NCBI RefSeq assembly: GCF_910594005.1
Contig: NC_057820.1
Location: forward strand, 6,639,001 to 6,703,000
Length of the DNA: 64,000 nt
Source: Cervus elaphus
Taxonomy: Eukaryota; Chordata; Mammalia; Artiodactyla; Cervidae
Direction: 5' to 3'
The notes under the pieces were generated by a model. That model searched no databases, was not told where the DNA came from, and saw only the letters and a program-made list of their open reading frames with translations. Position 1 is the first letter of the stretch, and every line of letters starts with the position of its first letter. Of the stretch, positions 1 through 12,300 are shown piece by piece. Made by a program: the position numbers and the translations under genes.

Positions 1-93
1 TCTGTACAAAACTAAATAGGAATGCATTTGAATATTTCCTTTTGATGCATATTTGTATGTACTTATTATGCCTTCTTTTTAAATTTTTTCCAG

Positions 94-309
94 CTTTCTA
101 AAACCAACTTTTCCAACAACAATGATTTCCGTGCTCTTCTGCAGTCTCTGTATGCTACTTTTAAGGAGTTCAAAATGCACGAGCAGATTGAAAATGAATA
201 CATTATTGGTTTGCTTCAACAACGCAGCCAGACCATTTATAATGTACATTCTGACAATAAACTCTCTGAGATGCTTAGCCTCTTTGAAAAGGGTCTGAAG
301 AATGTTAAG
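94..309 (+). CDS. FBXL5: FBXL5 coding exon 2 (hemerythrin-like domain)
   Basis: Codes for residues 29-100 in frame 0, starting [10 protein letters not shown] and ending at GLKNVK. It is preceded by a pyrimidine-rich tract and CAG, and followed by GTGAGT. It supplies iron ligands of the di-iron hemerythrin-like domain: His57, Glu58 and Glu61 in the MHEQIE motif, and His80 in the YNVHSD motif (numbering of the human protein). An ATG inside the exon at 175 is not the start; sequence upstream in the exon is conserved coding sequence. His15, the remaining N-terminal ligand, would lie on exon 1 outside the window. Confidence 0.97.
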
Positions 310-3300
310 GTGAGTTGTACAAATGGATATTTATCACAGCTTGTGCCATCTTCTGATATATCATTGGCAAAACTTGTTAGTGTTTCATAGCAAATAATGT
401 TGTGTTAAAAAAAAATGACACTTGTTAAAGACAGTAAGGAAGACTTTTTTCAGGGGATTACTGCAGTGGAGTTTTGCAATCAGGGAGAGAGATTGGACTG
501 AACTCAGAATATGACAAGGACCAGTGGGGAAAGCCAGAGAACCGGCTAAGGGTCAGGAAAATTACTAAGAGGAAGCATCAAGGTTGGGAGATTCCTGCTA
601 GACTGACCTTTGTTGCCTTTTGCTGAGAATAGACCAAGGTGGCAAGATATTGAGGATGCATAGATACTTGAGGGTTATCAAATGCTGAAGGTGGTGGGAG
701 TAGGGTGGATAAACTGATTCTGGATGATTTTTGCTAAAACTGGAATAACTGGGCCAAGGACAGACCTCAAGGTCAGAGCCTAGTTGAGAAGACTTGGTGG
801 AGCCTGAGAAGACTCTGGTTTAGTGAGCATCTTTGTCACACTTCTTTGTTGTTGGTTAGTCGCTGTTTTGCTACCCTGTAGCCAGTAGCCTGCCAGGCTC
901 AGTCCATGGAATTCTCCAGACAAGAGTACTGGAGTGGGTTGCCATACCCTCCTCCAGGGGCTCTTTCTGACCCAGAGATCAAACCTGGGCCTCCTGCTTT
1001 ACAGGCAGAGTCTTTATCACTGAGCCACTAGGAAAGCCCGGATAGATGCAGTTACTGGTGACAAAAGGTGAGATGGGCTTCTCTTAGAGCTCAGCTGGTA
1101 AAGAATCCACCTGCAGTGCAGGAGACCTGGGTTCCATTCCTGGGTCCTAAAGATCCCCTGGAGGAGGAAATGGCAACCCACTCCAGTATTCTTGCCTGGG
1201 AAATCCCATGGACAGAGGAATCTGACAGGCCATGGAGTTGTACACCACTTAGTGACTAAACCACCACCAAAGGTAAGATTGTTACTTAGAATGAACAGGG
1301 CCATGGGGCTGATTACAAAGAATAATTTTTAATTGTGTAACATAAGATTAAAGATATATTTGGGTATCGTTTAGGATAATTGTGTAGAGAAATTTCTCTA
1401 TTAATTATATTTATTTATTATAGGGTATTTGAAATTTGATCTTCCTCTGTCCCTCTTTTGGCTTGGTGAAATATGGACTTCAGTTGCAGCTCTGTCAGAC
1501 CACCACGCACCTTTCATTGATAAGTTTGTATTCTAGGAAGAGTGTTGTGCATCAGGGAAGAGGATGGATTGAAGGGAAAGAAAAGGCTCAAGCAGGATGG
1601 TTGTTATAAAAAGATGATCATAATAGTCTGTAGGAGATTACATAGTAGCCACTTGTAGGGAGGTGGGAGATTGCCTAGGGAGAGGTACTGGGAAGGAAGG
1701 TGGTATTTATTAAATGCTTCATTATACTCTGCATTCATATTATGTTCATGTATTGCCTATGCAATGAAATGATTAAGATCAGAACTAAAGTAGTGACTCG
1801 CAAAGAGAGAGGGGAGGGAACAGACTTCAGAACAGTGTAGGACATGAGGTTGATAAAGGTAGTGCTTGCAAACAGCTTCCCTGCTGGCTCAGTGGTAGAG
1901 AATCTGCCTGCCTGTACAGGAGGAGCGGGTTCGATCCCTGGGTCAGGAAAACATCCTGGAGGAGGAAATGGCAACCCACTCGAGTATTCTTGCCTGGGAG
2001 ATCCCATGGACAGAGGAGCCTGGCGGGCTATGTCCACGGCGTCCCGAGAGTTGTTCCCAACTCAGCGACTACTACCACCAGTGCTTGCATATAAAGGGAG
2101 GAAAGGAGAGAGAAACAAAATGAAACTGAGAACTGAGCTTGGCTTTCTAGGGAATGTAGATGAGACTTGGGGAATGAAGAGATCCATTATGGACAAGTCG
2201 AGTGTGACTTGTTTGTGCAGTCCAGGTGGATGTTGATTAGCAGGAGGAAGCGTTAGTTGGGCTTCATGCTTGGAAGAGTAATTTGGTTTGGAAAAGCAAA
2301 TTTGAGTATGCTTAGGGAAAATGTGTAAAATCCTGAGAGAATAGGACATTGGGTAGACTGTTAGGAAGCAGTTGACTATAAATTAGTTCAGAAAGGAGGA
2401 GACTAGAGAGGACTCAGCAGGGAATAAAATGTTCCCACATTTTATCAGTTTCACTATTTTGTAAATTCTCCACAGGTAGTGATGGATAAGTTACAGGGAA
2501 ATGCGATCTTAGTTCATGTGGGGAGGAACAGTTTAGCTGTTGTCCAGGATTACAGTGCTTTACTTCAGGCTGCAGTGAGAGCCTTGCCTTCAGAAGTGTT
2601 TATGGTGTTTTGCAGGGTCATGTAACAGCTATTCTGGATTGTTTAGTGAAGGATACACTAGGCGACCTTAAAGGGATTTTGTAGTGAATATAGTCCAGTA
2701 GACTCTTGTGGACTGCTTAGAGGTATATTAGGAAAATGAACATATTGAATGTATAAATCTATGCATTAGAAATCAGTAGAAGTTTTGAGCAAGTGCTTGC
2801 TATTTCTAGACTTTTTATGACTTTTTAAAAAGAAGTAGGAGATCACATTAGTAAAAGATTTCAAGATTCTTTAAAGAGATGTTTTGAGGCCATCTTTTGT
2901 ACTTAGAAAAGTACAGAGCTCACTTTGGTATTTGTTAGTCTAATTTTTTTTTCTGAAGTTTCAAGTAACATTTTAAACTGACTATAGGATCAGATATAAT
3001 ATAAATTAGGAGGCAAAATTTTTATAGAATACAATTTTTTATTTCTAGAATGAGTATGAGCAGTTAAATTATGCAAAACAACTGAAAGAGAGACTGGAGG
3101 CTTTTACAAGAGACTTTCTTCCTCACATGAAAGAGGAAGAGGAGGTAAGTATAATTTTTTCTCCCTGTGATTTTGGTCTATAAAATTAAAAAGTGTTATT
3201 TTGATTCTTCAAAATAATACATAGGAAGATGAACCTCTAGAACATTTTAGAAAACAAAGAAAAACTCAAGGGAAAAAAGCGTTAATTTTGTCTCCTTAGA

Positions 3301-6300
3301 GAGCTCATTGCTTTTCATTGAATGAAGGATGAATTCATTTACTCAAAACATATTTATTGTCTTACTGTGTGGATGAACCTACCATGTTGAATGTTAACTT
3401 TTTATGCCTCTAATGTCTTTTCTGAACCGTTAGAAGATTTTAATATTTTTTTTAATGTTTTCTGTGTTCATCTCAAGTTTAAACATTTTTAGTGTCTTTT
3501 TTTAGTAGTGGATTTTAGTAATTAAATGGTGGTGTTGAACTTAGCAGCCTTCTGCCTAGTTCATTCCTGTTAGGATGTCACTGAATGGATGAGCAAAACA
3601 CTTCCTCATTCTCTCTTTTCTCTAAAGTGGGGTGAGTATCAGGAAAGGAATAGAGGGAATATTTTGTGAGGTACTGGATTTTTATTCAGCTGTAAATCAG
3701 GTATTATAGTGGTTCTCACTGTAATAAGGCTTCACTTTATAATCAGATGGCTATTAAAAAAAATCTACTTTTAAGCCCTTTCTAGATCAGTTAAATCATA
3801 TGGAAAGTAGATATTAACATGGGTATATTTTAAAGGCTCCCCAAATCACTGTAAAATGCAAATATGCAACCAGTTCTAAAACCACCGAGTTACTAAAGCA
3901 GTGTTTATTAACCTGTGACGCACACCAAAATTATCTACGGAACAAAGGGAAAAAATCTCGCTTTACTCCACCTCTGAAGATTCTGATTCTTTCAGTTGGA
4001 GGTTGGGGCCCAGCATCTGTTTTGAAGAGAGAATCTCCTACAATACTGAATAGGTGAAGGTGTCATCAAGCTCTGGTTTTTCTGGTTCCAGCCCACCGGG
4101 TACCATTCTCATATGATTCAGAGGCCCCTGCTTGGGTAGAGGTCAGTTGCTGTAGAGGCAGGAGACAGTTAACTGACTTAAATGTCTCACCAGAAGAGGA
4201 TGATTAAGAATGTATTATACAGTGTATGCAGGGAGACCTTCTGGGTCGAATACTTTTAAATCGACTGAAAAAGCCATAGAAAGAAGGATCTTGATGGTGG
4301 TATTCTAGTGTTAACAGCAACTTTTATGCCTTCCAAATATGTGGTCATACTACTACACTTGAACTATTAATACTTTAAAAGAGGTAGGTTAAAACAAAAC
4401 TAATTAAGCATATTTCCTTATGAGTACTGTATTTCCTTTAGGTTTTTCAGCCCATGTTAATGGAATATTTTACCTATGAAGAGCTTAAGGATATTAAAAA
4501 GAAAGTGATTGCACAGCACTGCTCTCAGAAGGATACTGCAGAACTCCTTAGAGGTCTTAGCCTCTGGAATCAAGCTGAGGAGCGGCAGAAGTTTTTTAAA
4601 TACTCTGTGGATGAAAAGTCAGATAAAGGTGAGACATATGTTTAGATAGCTGGTGATTTATTCATCCCAAGGCCATTTACTTCTTGTTGTTATGAACTTA
4701 ATATTTTGTTTGACAAATAATTGAAGCCATTTCTTTTCAAGTATAGTAAATTTAATTGAGGACAATAGTTTCTTAGGATTTATTGTTGTCTGTGATAATT
4801 TATGGGCTTCCTTGGTGGCTCAGTGGTAAAGAATCCGCCTGCCAATACAGGAGACATGAGTTTGATCACTGGGTGGGGAAGATCCCGTGGAGAAGGAAAT
4901 GGCAACCCATTCCTGTATTCTTGCCTCGGAAATCCCATGGACAGAGGAGCCTGGTGAGCTACAGTCCATGGAGTTGCAGAATTGGACAAGACTTAGCGAG
5001 TATACACCAGTGATAATTTATACAGCTCATTTATTTGGGCCACATGCAATATAGTGTTTCTTAAAGTAGTTTATATATAATAATAATAATATTGATTAGC
5101 AATAATAACTATCAATACTACTTATATATAATATTTTAATAATACTTCAATAATACTAGGTATTATTATTATTGCCAATCAGAATTATTGGAAACTACCA
5201 TATATAGAGCACTTTTGCAGGGTCATCCAATTTTCTGAGCTCCACTGACCACAGTGGCTGTTTATATCTGTCCCTGTTTTTTTTAAATCAGTTTTCAAAA
5301 CCATTTGATGCTTATCGTTTCTTCTTTACCCTTTCTCATAGCTTATATGCAGAAATACACAGGGGAGTGAGTATGAGAGGCATAGTTTTTCTGTGTATAG
5401 TCACTTTGAGAAAATAAATGACAAATGGAAATAAAATATACCTGCTTTTTTTCTTAACAGACTGTTTCCTCATTTTTATTCTTTCTTTTCTTCAATAACT
5501 CTGTGTTTTAAAACATCATTAAATAAAATTGTTGGTATCCTTAGGCTAGTAAAGATTCCTTTGCTTTTGCTAGATGAGCATAGCAATGACATTCCTTAAA
5601 TTGCTTCAAAGTCTTTGAAATTGGTCCTTTTCTCTTATTTTTGGCACAAAGTAGGTGAGATGCATGTTGAACGTGTTGAAACTAAATTGTTTTTATAGCT
5701 TAACCTGTAATTAAACCCATAAAGCTTATGTGCTTCACTCTGAAGTACAGCTTCTGCCTTACACACCAAGCCAAGACCTGTTGTGTCTGGTTTAGTTGTA
5801 ATTATAACATAGGATTTAAAAACACCATACTTGTTACATTGAATTTTCCCATTCCTTCAAAGTAAATTATAGTTGTGCTGTGTTTGAAATATTTGCCATT
5901 TAAAAAGGGTTAGTTTAAAGTAATTTGATGATAGCATTTCTTTATTTAAGTTGCTCTGTGAAAGACAAGTGTGTAAGATATTCAGATTCTTCTCATTACT
6001 TTAATGATGAAACTTTTTTATTTTTTGTTGAAACTTTTTAATTTTATATTCTTTATTGTATATCTCATTTTCAGTTTTCCTTTGATATATTGCTACTGAA
6101 ATAATACATTATGAGTGATTGGATATCCAGTGACTGTTTTCTGTAATAGTTGCTGACAAAAGATCCTTGGTAAAATGTATACCAGCATTAGAAATATTTA
6201 CATTATATTGTCTCAACTGGCTCTTAAATAGGATAAGTAGATTAGGGCACCTAAAGGTTAAAGAGGTCAGGTTTCACGAGCTCTTAGAAGAAATGTGAAA

Positions 6301-9300
6301 ATCAAAGAGGAAACACAAGGGAGATACTTGTCATGCATGAACGGAAAACATGGTGAGGTTGGTATGTCATTATAAATGCCTTGGAGATGTCATAATCTGG
6401 CTGACTATACTTGCTGACTTAAAGCTGTGTAACCTGTTTTATTCCTTTTTCAAATGATGCTTCTTATACTATAAAGTGAGCATTGTTTTTTTTTTGGTGA
6501 CGCCTTTGTAAAAGGAAGTCAGTTCTGTGTTCATTACTGTAGCTTCCACTGATGCAGTATGATTTGGGCCATGATAGTTTAACCCTGCAGATCCTTAGCA
6601 AGTTTAACATCTCCATGTTACCTCTAATCCATGTTATTTCCTTTTCACATCTTGCAAGCAGGAAGGAGTGGACTTTAGGCACTGGATTTTACTTATAGAA
6701 ATGTGATTGTAATTTCTTATTGCATTTGCTCTTGTAGCCTTTAATGTTAAACTTTTCCTTTTTTATTTCAGAAGCAGAGGTGTCAGAACAATCCACAGGT
6801 ATAACTCATCTTCCTCCTGAGGTAATGGTGTCAATTTTCAGTTATCTTAATCCTCAAGAATTATGTCGCTGCAGTCAAGTGAGCACTAAATGGTCTCAGC
6901 TGGCAAAGACTGGATCACTCTGGAAGCATCTTTACCCTGTTCATTGGGCCAGAGGTAGGTAAAGAGATGCTTAATTTGTTTTAAAAATATTTTAGTCTTT
7001 TTTTTTTTTAAGGTGAATACATATAGGCATTAATAAGCAAGGCCAGAGAGGGAAACTCTGAAAGGTTGACTAAAAGCTAGGTTTTATCGTTAGATTACAG
7101 GTCTTTCTTTGTGTACGGTTTGTAAAAGCTAACTATGCTTAAGTATTCATGGGTGAATTGTGTGATGTGTGCAATTTCCTTTAAAATAATTAGGAAAAAA
7201 TAATTGGGGATGGAATGAAAAATAATTGGCAAAACATTGATAATTGTTGAAGATAGGTGATAGGTACATAGGTGTTCGTTATCCTACTTGTTTAATGCTA
7301 CTTATTCCTACTTTTGACTACGTTTGGAATTTTCCGTAACAGAAAGTTAAAACTAAAATTAATAGGTTGTCAGAGCAGTTTTAAATAGTTAGATGAGTAT
7401 TTTAATAAATTAATCTGATAAAATTTAAAAATGAGGCAGTATTGTTTCCATTTTGAAAGTGGCTCAAGATAACTGAATCTGTTTTTGTTTATAGCATATT
7501 TTTTTGTGATTAGTAATGCCTCATGCTATAACTTAACCGTTTTGAATTAGTTAATTTCATTGTGCTAAGGTAGTTTTATATAAAGAAAGAAAATTTTGTT
7601 TTCATGAGTGTATGATGCAGTCATGGTATAAATGTAACTAATATGGCATTTATTCTTCTGTCACTGAATTAAAACAATTTTTCTAGGTGAGTATTTACCT
7701 CAAATTTACATTGATTTTTAAAAAAAAATTTTTCTGTAATTTGTCCCTTTGACATGGAAATACATATTATTTTATATAAGCTATAAACCTAATTTTAAAA
7801 GTTTTATTTTTTATATTAATATGTAGCACTTTTAAAATAGGCTTTTGCTGGGTATTTAATTTTTTTCATTAAGCTATTTGGAATATTGGGTAGACTTATA
7901 TAATCCAAATGATTAGAATTATTATTTTAATGTGGAATAACTTTTCCTATTGAGGATAATAATATATTAAGTGAAAAGTCAAATAAAGCAAGTTTGGATA
8001 TATCAAATATTCTTTTTTAAATTGTATCTTTGATTATGAAAAATTACTTATTAATACATAATTAGGTACTGTTTGATATAAAGATCAAATATAAACAATG
8101 ATAGGCTAGATTTCTGTGATGTTAACTGTATCTTGTATATGCTGTATATTGCTTTTTTCTGTTTTTAATATACTTAAAAAGTTCGATCCAATAAAAATGA
8201 TGTTAATTTAATTTATTTACGGTATTTGTTTCCTGTTCTTGATCACAATTGATTTTACCCCTTCCAAGGGATGTTTTGAAATGTCCCCTGTTTTGAAATG
8301 GAGGCATTCTTGTTTGTCCCAGCTTGGAGTATTACACTACATCCATTGAGTGGAGGCCAGAATTGCTGCTCAACACCGCCCAGTGCATGGGAGGGCCCTC
8401 TGCAAGGAAGAATTAGCCAGTCCAGAATAAAATCATTTCAGTCCACTTCGGTCGCTCAGTTGTGTCTGACTCTTTGTGACCCCATGGCTCATCCTCTGTT
8501 GTCCCATTCAGAATATCATTGGTGCTAAGGTTGAGATCCTTAACCTTAGAATCCAGTCAATCCTAAAGGAAATCAGTCCTGAAAATTCATTGGAAGGACT
8601 GATGCTGAAGCTGGAAACTCTAGCACTTTGACTTATGCAAAGAATGGACTTATTGGAAAAGACCCTGATGCTGGGAAAGATTGAGGGCGGGAGGAGAAGG
8701 GGAAAACAGAGGATGAGATGGTTGGATGGCATCACCAACTTGATGGACCTGAGTTTGAGCAAGCTCCGGGAGTTGGTGATGGACAGGGAGGCCTGGCGTG
8801 CTGCAGTCCATGGGGTTGCAAAGAGTTGGACATGACTGAGTGACTGAACTGAACTGAAGATTGAGAAGCACTAAGTTATTGATAGGTGTACTAATGTTAG
8901 GAGTTCAGAAATTTAATTGTGCATAGTCTCTTCACAGTCAAATAATTTCAGTGCATTCTGCGGGATCTTTAAATGTATGGTTTACCTTACTCTTTTCCTT
9001 TGACTTCCGTTCCCACCTACTTCTGAGTTGCTGACTAATTCACTGCTGAATAGAAAGTCTTGCTTCCTTCTGTTTATTAGCTGTTGTAATGGAGGTATTG
9101 CTGGAGCCAGTGTTGAAGCCACAGCAAGGGAAAAAGGCTTGGTTGTTTTCAGTGATTTCTGAAATTGCATGTTAAGACTATTGATAATTATTTGAAATAG
9201 TTCTTTTGGTGTGTCTGAAATTGAATTTTGTGCTTATTTAAGTGTACTTTTTAAAATCGCAGTTGAGTATTTCTAACAATAGCTAGCTCATTGCCTAGAG

Positions 9301-12300
9301 CTCATGTATTTTTTTGTGCAGAGGTTTTTATTATAAATAAGTTACTTTTGGAGAAGAAGAAAAAAAAAAGTTTTTTTTTTTTTTTTTTTTTTAATGATAG
9401 CCAGTCTAATCTTGGGCTTCCCTGCTCTCTTAGACAGTAAAGAATCCGCCTGCAATGCCGGAGACATGGGTTTGATCCCTGGGTTGGGAAGATCCCCTGG
9501 AGGAGGGCATGGTAACCCACTCCAGTATTCTTGCCTGAAGAATCCCCATGGACCAAGGAACCTGGTGGGCTACAGTCCATGGGGTTGCAAAGAGTCGGAC
9601 ACAGTTGAGAGACTAAGCACACAGTCTGATCTTACTTTGTTCCTTTTGTTTGTTTGTTGAGTAGGTGACTGGTACAGTGGTCCTGCAGCTGAACTTGATA
9701 CTGAACCTGATGAGGAGTGGGTGAAGAATAGACAAGATGAAAGTCGTGCTTTTCAGGAGTGGGATGAAGATGCCGATATAGATGAATCTGGTAAGCTATG
9801 TTTAGAATTAAAACTGTTACATAGTGCTTTAATAATTAATGTTACATTTAACAAGTATTTAGGTGCTAGGATTTATGTAGTTTGTGTTTTCTAAAGTAAC
9901 TGGTGTTTTTAATCCTATTGCTTTTAAAACTTTGACAGAATAGTAAGTGTACTTAAAATTCTGTTTAATTTTTAATTGTGTATAGGCTTGATTCCCACAT
10001 GCTTTTATATTTATGCAAACACCTAAAAAATCAGAAAATGATGGCTTTTTTCCTTATTGAAATAATATACACTCATTATAGTGCTCTGCAGTTTACTGTG
10101 TGTTTTTAGGGCCACTTCATTTGATCAGTTCAGTAGTATTTATGAGTTGTCTGTGGCCCAGAGGAAGCACCATGAAGCTGTTGAACCTGTTTATTCATTT
10201 GTAAACAGTCATGCCACTTGCCTCCTGCGGTGGCTGTAGAATTAAGAGGTAATACATATGGGAACTCATTGTAAATGGTAGAGGATTTTATAAACTAGTG
10301 TAGGCATTCATTAAGCACCGTGGGAGAATTCAGAGGTGACTAAGACTTGACCTTGCACTCAGAGAACTCACAGACCGGAGAATTGAGATTATAAGTTTCT
10401 TAATCATGGTGCATATTGGAGAGTGCTGTGGTAGAGGTGCAGAAAGATGCTCTTTGGGAATATGGAGGAGAAAGACGCAAATTCTGTCTTGATATTATCT
10501 TAGCTAATGATTATTAAAAGATGATGAAGTAGTAAAAAGAAAGAATTGATGAATAAGATATTCTTATACGTCATAAAATTGAACCTGTAGGAATTTTTTA
10601 TTTGTAAGCTGCCCACTTATAGTCAGCTGGTCTGGCAAAAGAACTAAACTTGTGGAAAGTAAGGACTATAAATACAGAGATGACTCTTTCAGTATCAGGT
10701 TTATTTTTATGAAATAAACAATATGGCATAGTTTTAAATGTTTTGAAGGTGTCATATAAGGAAGAGGTCTATTCTAGTGGTATTTGGTGATTTGCTTACC
10801 CTGTGGCAGCCACTTTTTTGGCATGAGGTTAATAGGTAACAAAATGGAAAAAAATCATTGGCTTTGTTTAGCTTAAAATTTAGAGGAGGCTGCTGACAGT
10901 AAACACAGGCAAAATATGTATTTTATTAGATAGTATCAAGTACTGTGGAGAAAAAGAATGGAGATGTGTGCCAGGAAGAGAGGAAAGAAGTTATCATTTC
11001 CCATAGAGTGGGTAGTAAGGTCTCTTGTGAAATTTGAGCGAAGACCTCAAGGAGTTACAGTCTTTAGTCTTATATCACCTTAGGGAAGTAAAAGTCCTTC
11101 AGTTGTGTCCGAGTCTTTGTGACCACATGCACTGTACAGTCCTTGGAATTCTCCAGGCCAGAATACTGGAGTGGATAGCCGTTCCCTTCTCCAGGGGATC
11201 TGCCCAACCCAGGGATGGAACCCAGGGCTCCCGCGTAGCACACGGGTTCTTTATCAGGTGAGCCCCACGGGAAGCCCAAGAATGCTGGAGGGTATCCAGT
11301 CCCTTCTCCAGGGGATCTTCCCGACTCAGGAGTTGAACCGGGATATCTTGCATTGCAGGCGGATTCTTTACCAACTGAACTATTAGGAAGACTTGATTTA
11401 CCCATTCTAAAAAAATCAATTTATAATATCCATGTTGAGTTTTAAAGATCTTATCAAACTTAATGTGTTTATCTCAGCTCTTAAAGATAGACAAAGAGAC
11501 AACTGTTGTTTTCTTTCACAGTGAAAGGGAAGGGTTAAGGTTATAATGGTGGAGCCTTTCTAAGGTAATATATCTGTTTAGCTGTGTAGTACATCTAAGA
11601 CTAAACTTGGATCTGCCATCTGTGTTAGTACTTTTTCAGCTTAGCTGTCTTTACTAATCTTGCAGAGAAGTTATTACTCTTCATAGGATGTTTTGTTTCC
11701 TTTTTCTTAGGATTTCATAGTAAACAGTACATATTTAGAGACAACCACAGAAACAAAAGAATCATTTGGAAATAAAATTAGAGTAGAATAAATAGGGTTC
11801 ACTAAAAGTTATTTTTATCCCTATATTTCACATTTATGTTTGGCTAAAGGAAGAATTTAGAATAATATCTGTAATATGGAAACATTAGTCACAAATTCAG
11901 AGTTACTCTTTCTACTTAAGTTCCTTTTGTCTGATGCACTCAGTTTTGTGTTAAAAGAGACTTCCTCAGCTTCTCCTGTTGAACTGTTTTATGTTTAGAG
12001 ACATTCCAGTTAGATTGCAAGAAAGCAATAGGATAAGATTATTAATTCATTGTTTTTAGTATAGTGTGTTTTTTTTCCGTATATCAAATTGGGTTTTTTG
12101 TTTGTTGTTTGGTTTTGGTACTTGTTGTTACAGTATTGCATCCTTTTTTAAACATCTAAGCCTTACAGAAGTTATTAAGTGAAAAGCAAAAGCTTTGCTC
12201 AGTTTTAAATTCTTAAGAATTCTAAGATATTTTTCCTTCCTTGATTCATTATGCCTAGCCTAACTTGTTTCAAATCTCTTCTAGGTCCATGTCCCTTTTA

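Larger units (their letters stand above)
310..3048 (+). other. FBXL5: FBXL5 intron 2
   Basis: GT-AG intron of 2.7 kb. It holds a head-to-head pair of Bov-tA SINEs (about 847-1041 on - and 1076-1268 on +) and a third SINE (about 1873-2078, +). I recognise nothing else; the rest is A/T-rich, unassigned DNA. Confidence 0.85.
6955..9664 (+). other. FBXL5: FBXL5 intron 5
   Basis: A 2.7-kb intron. The left 1.4 kb is A/T-rich with nothing recognised. A BovB-related composite lies at about 8430-8865, a poly-T tract at 9370-9392, and a Bov-tA SINE at 9414-9621, with its target duplication ending only 31 bases before exon 6. Confidence 0.85.

Noticed and set aside
1844..2236. 130-residue open reading frame
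   Set aside because: Mostly Bov-tA SINE sequence read through; no splice or conservation evidence.
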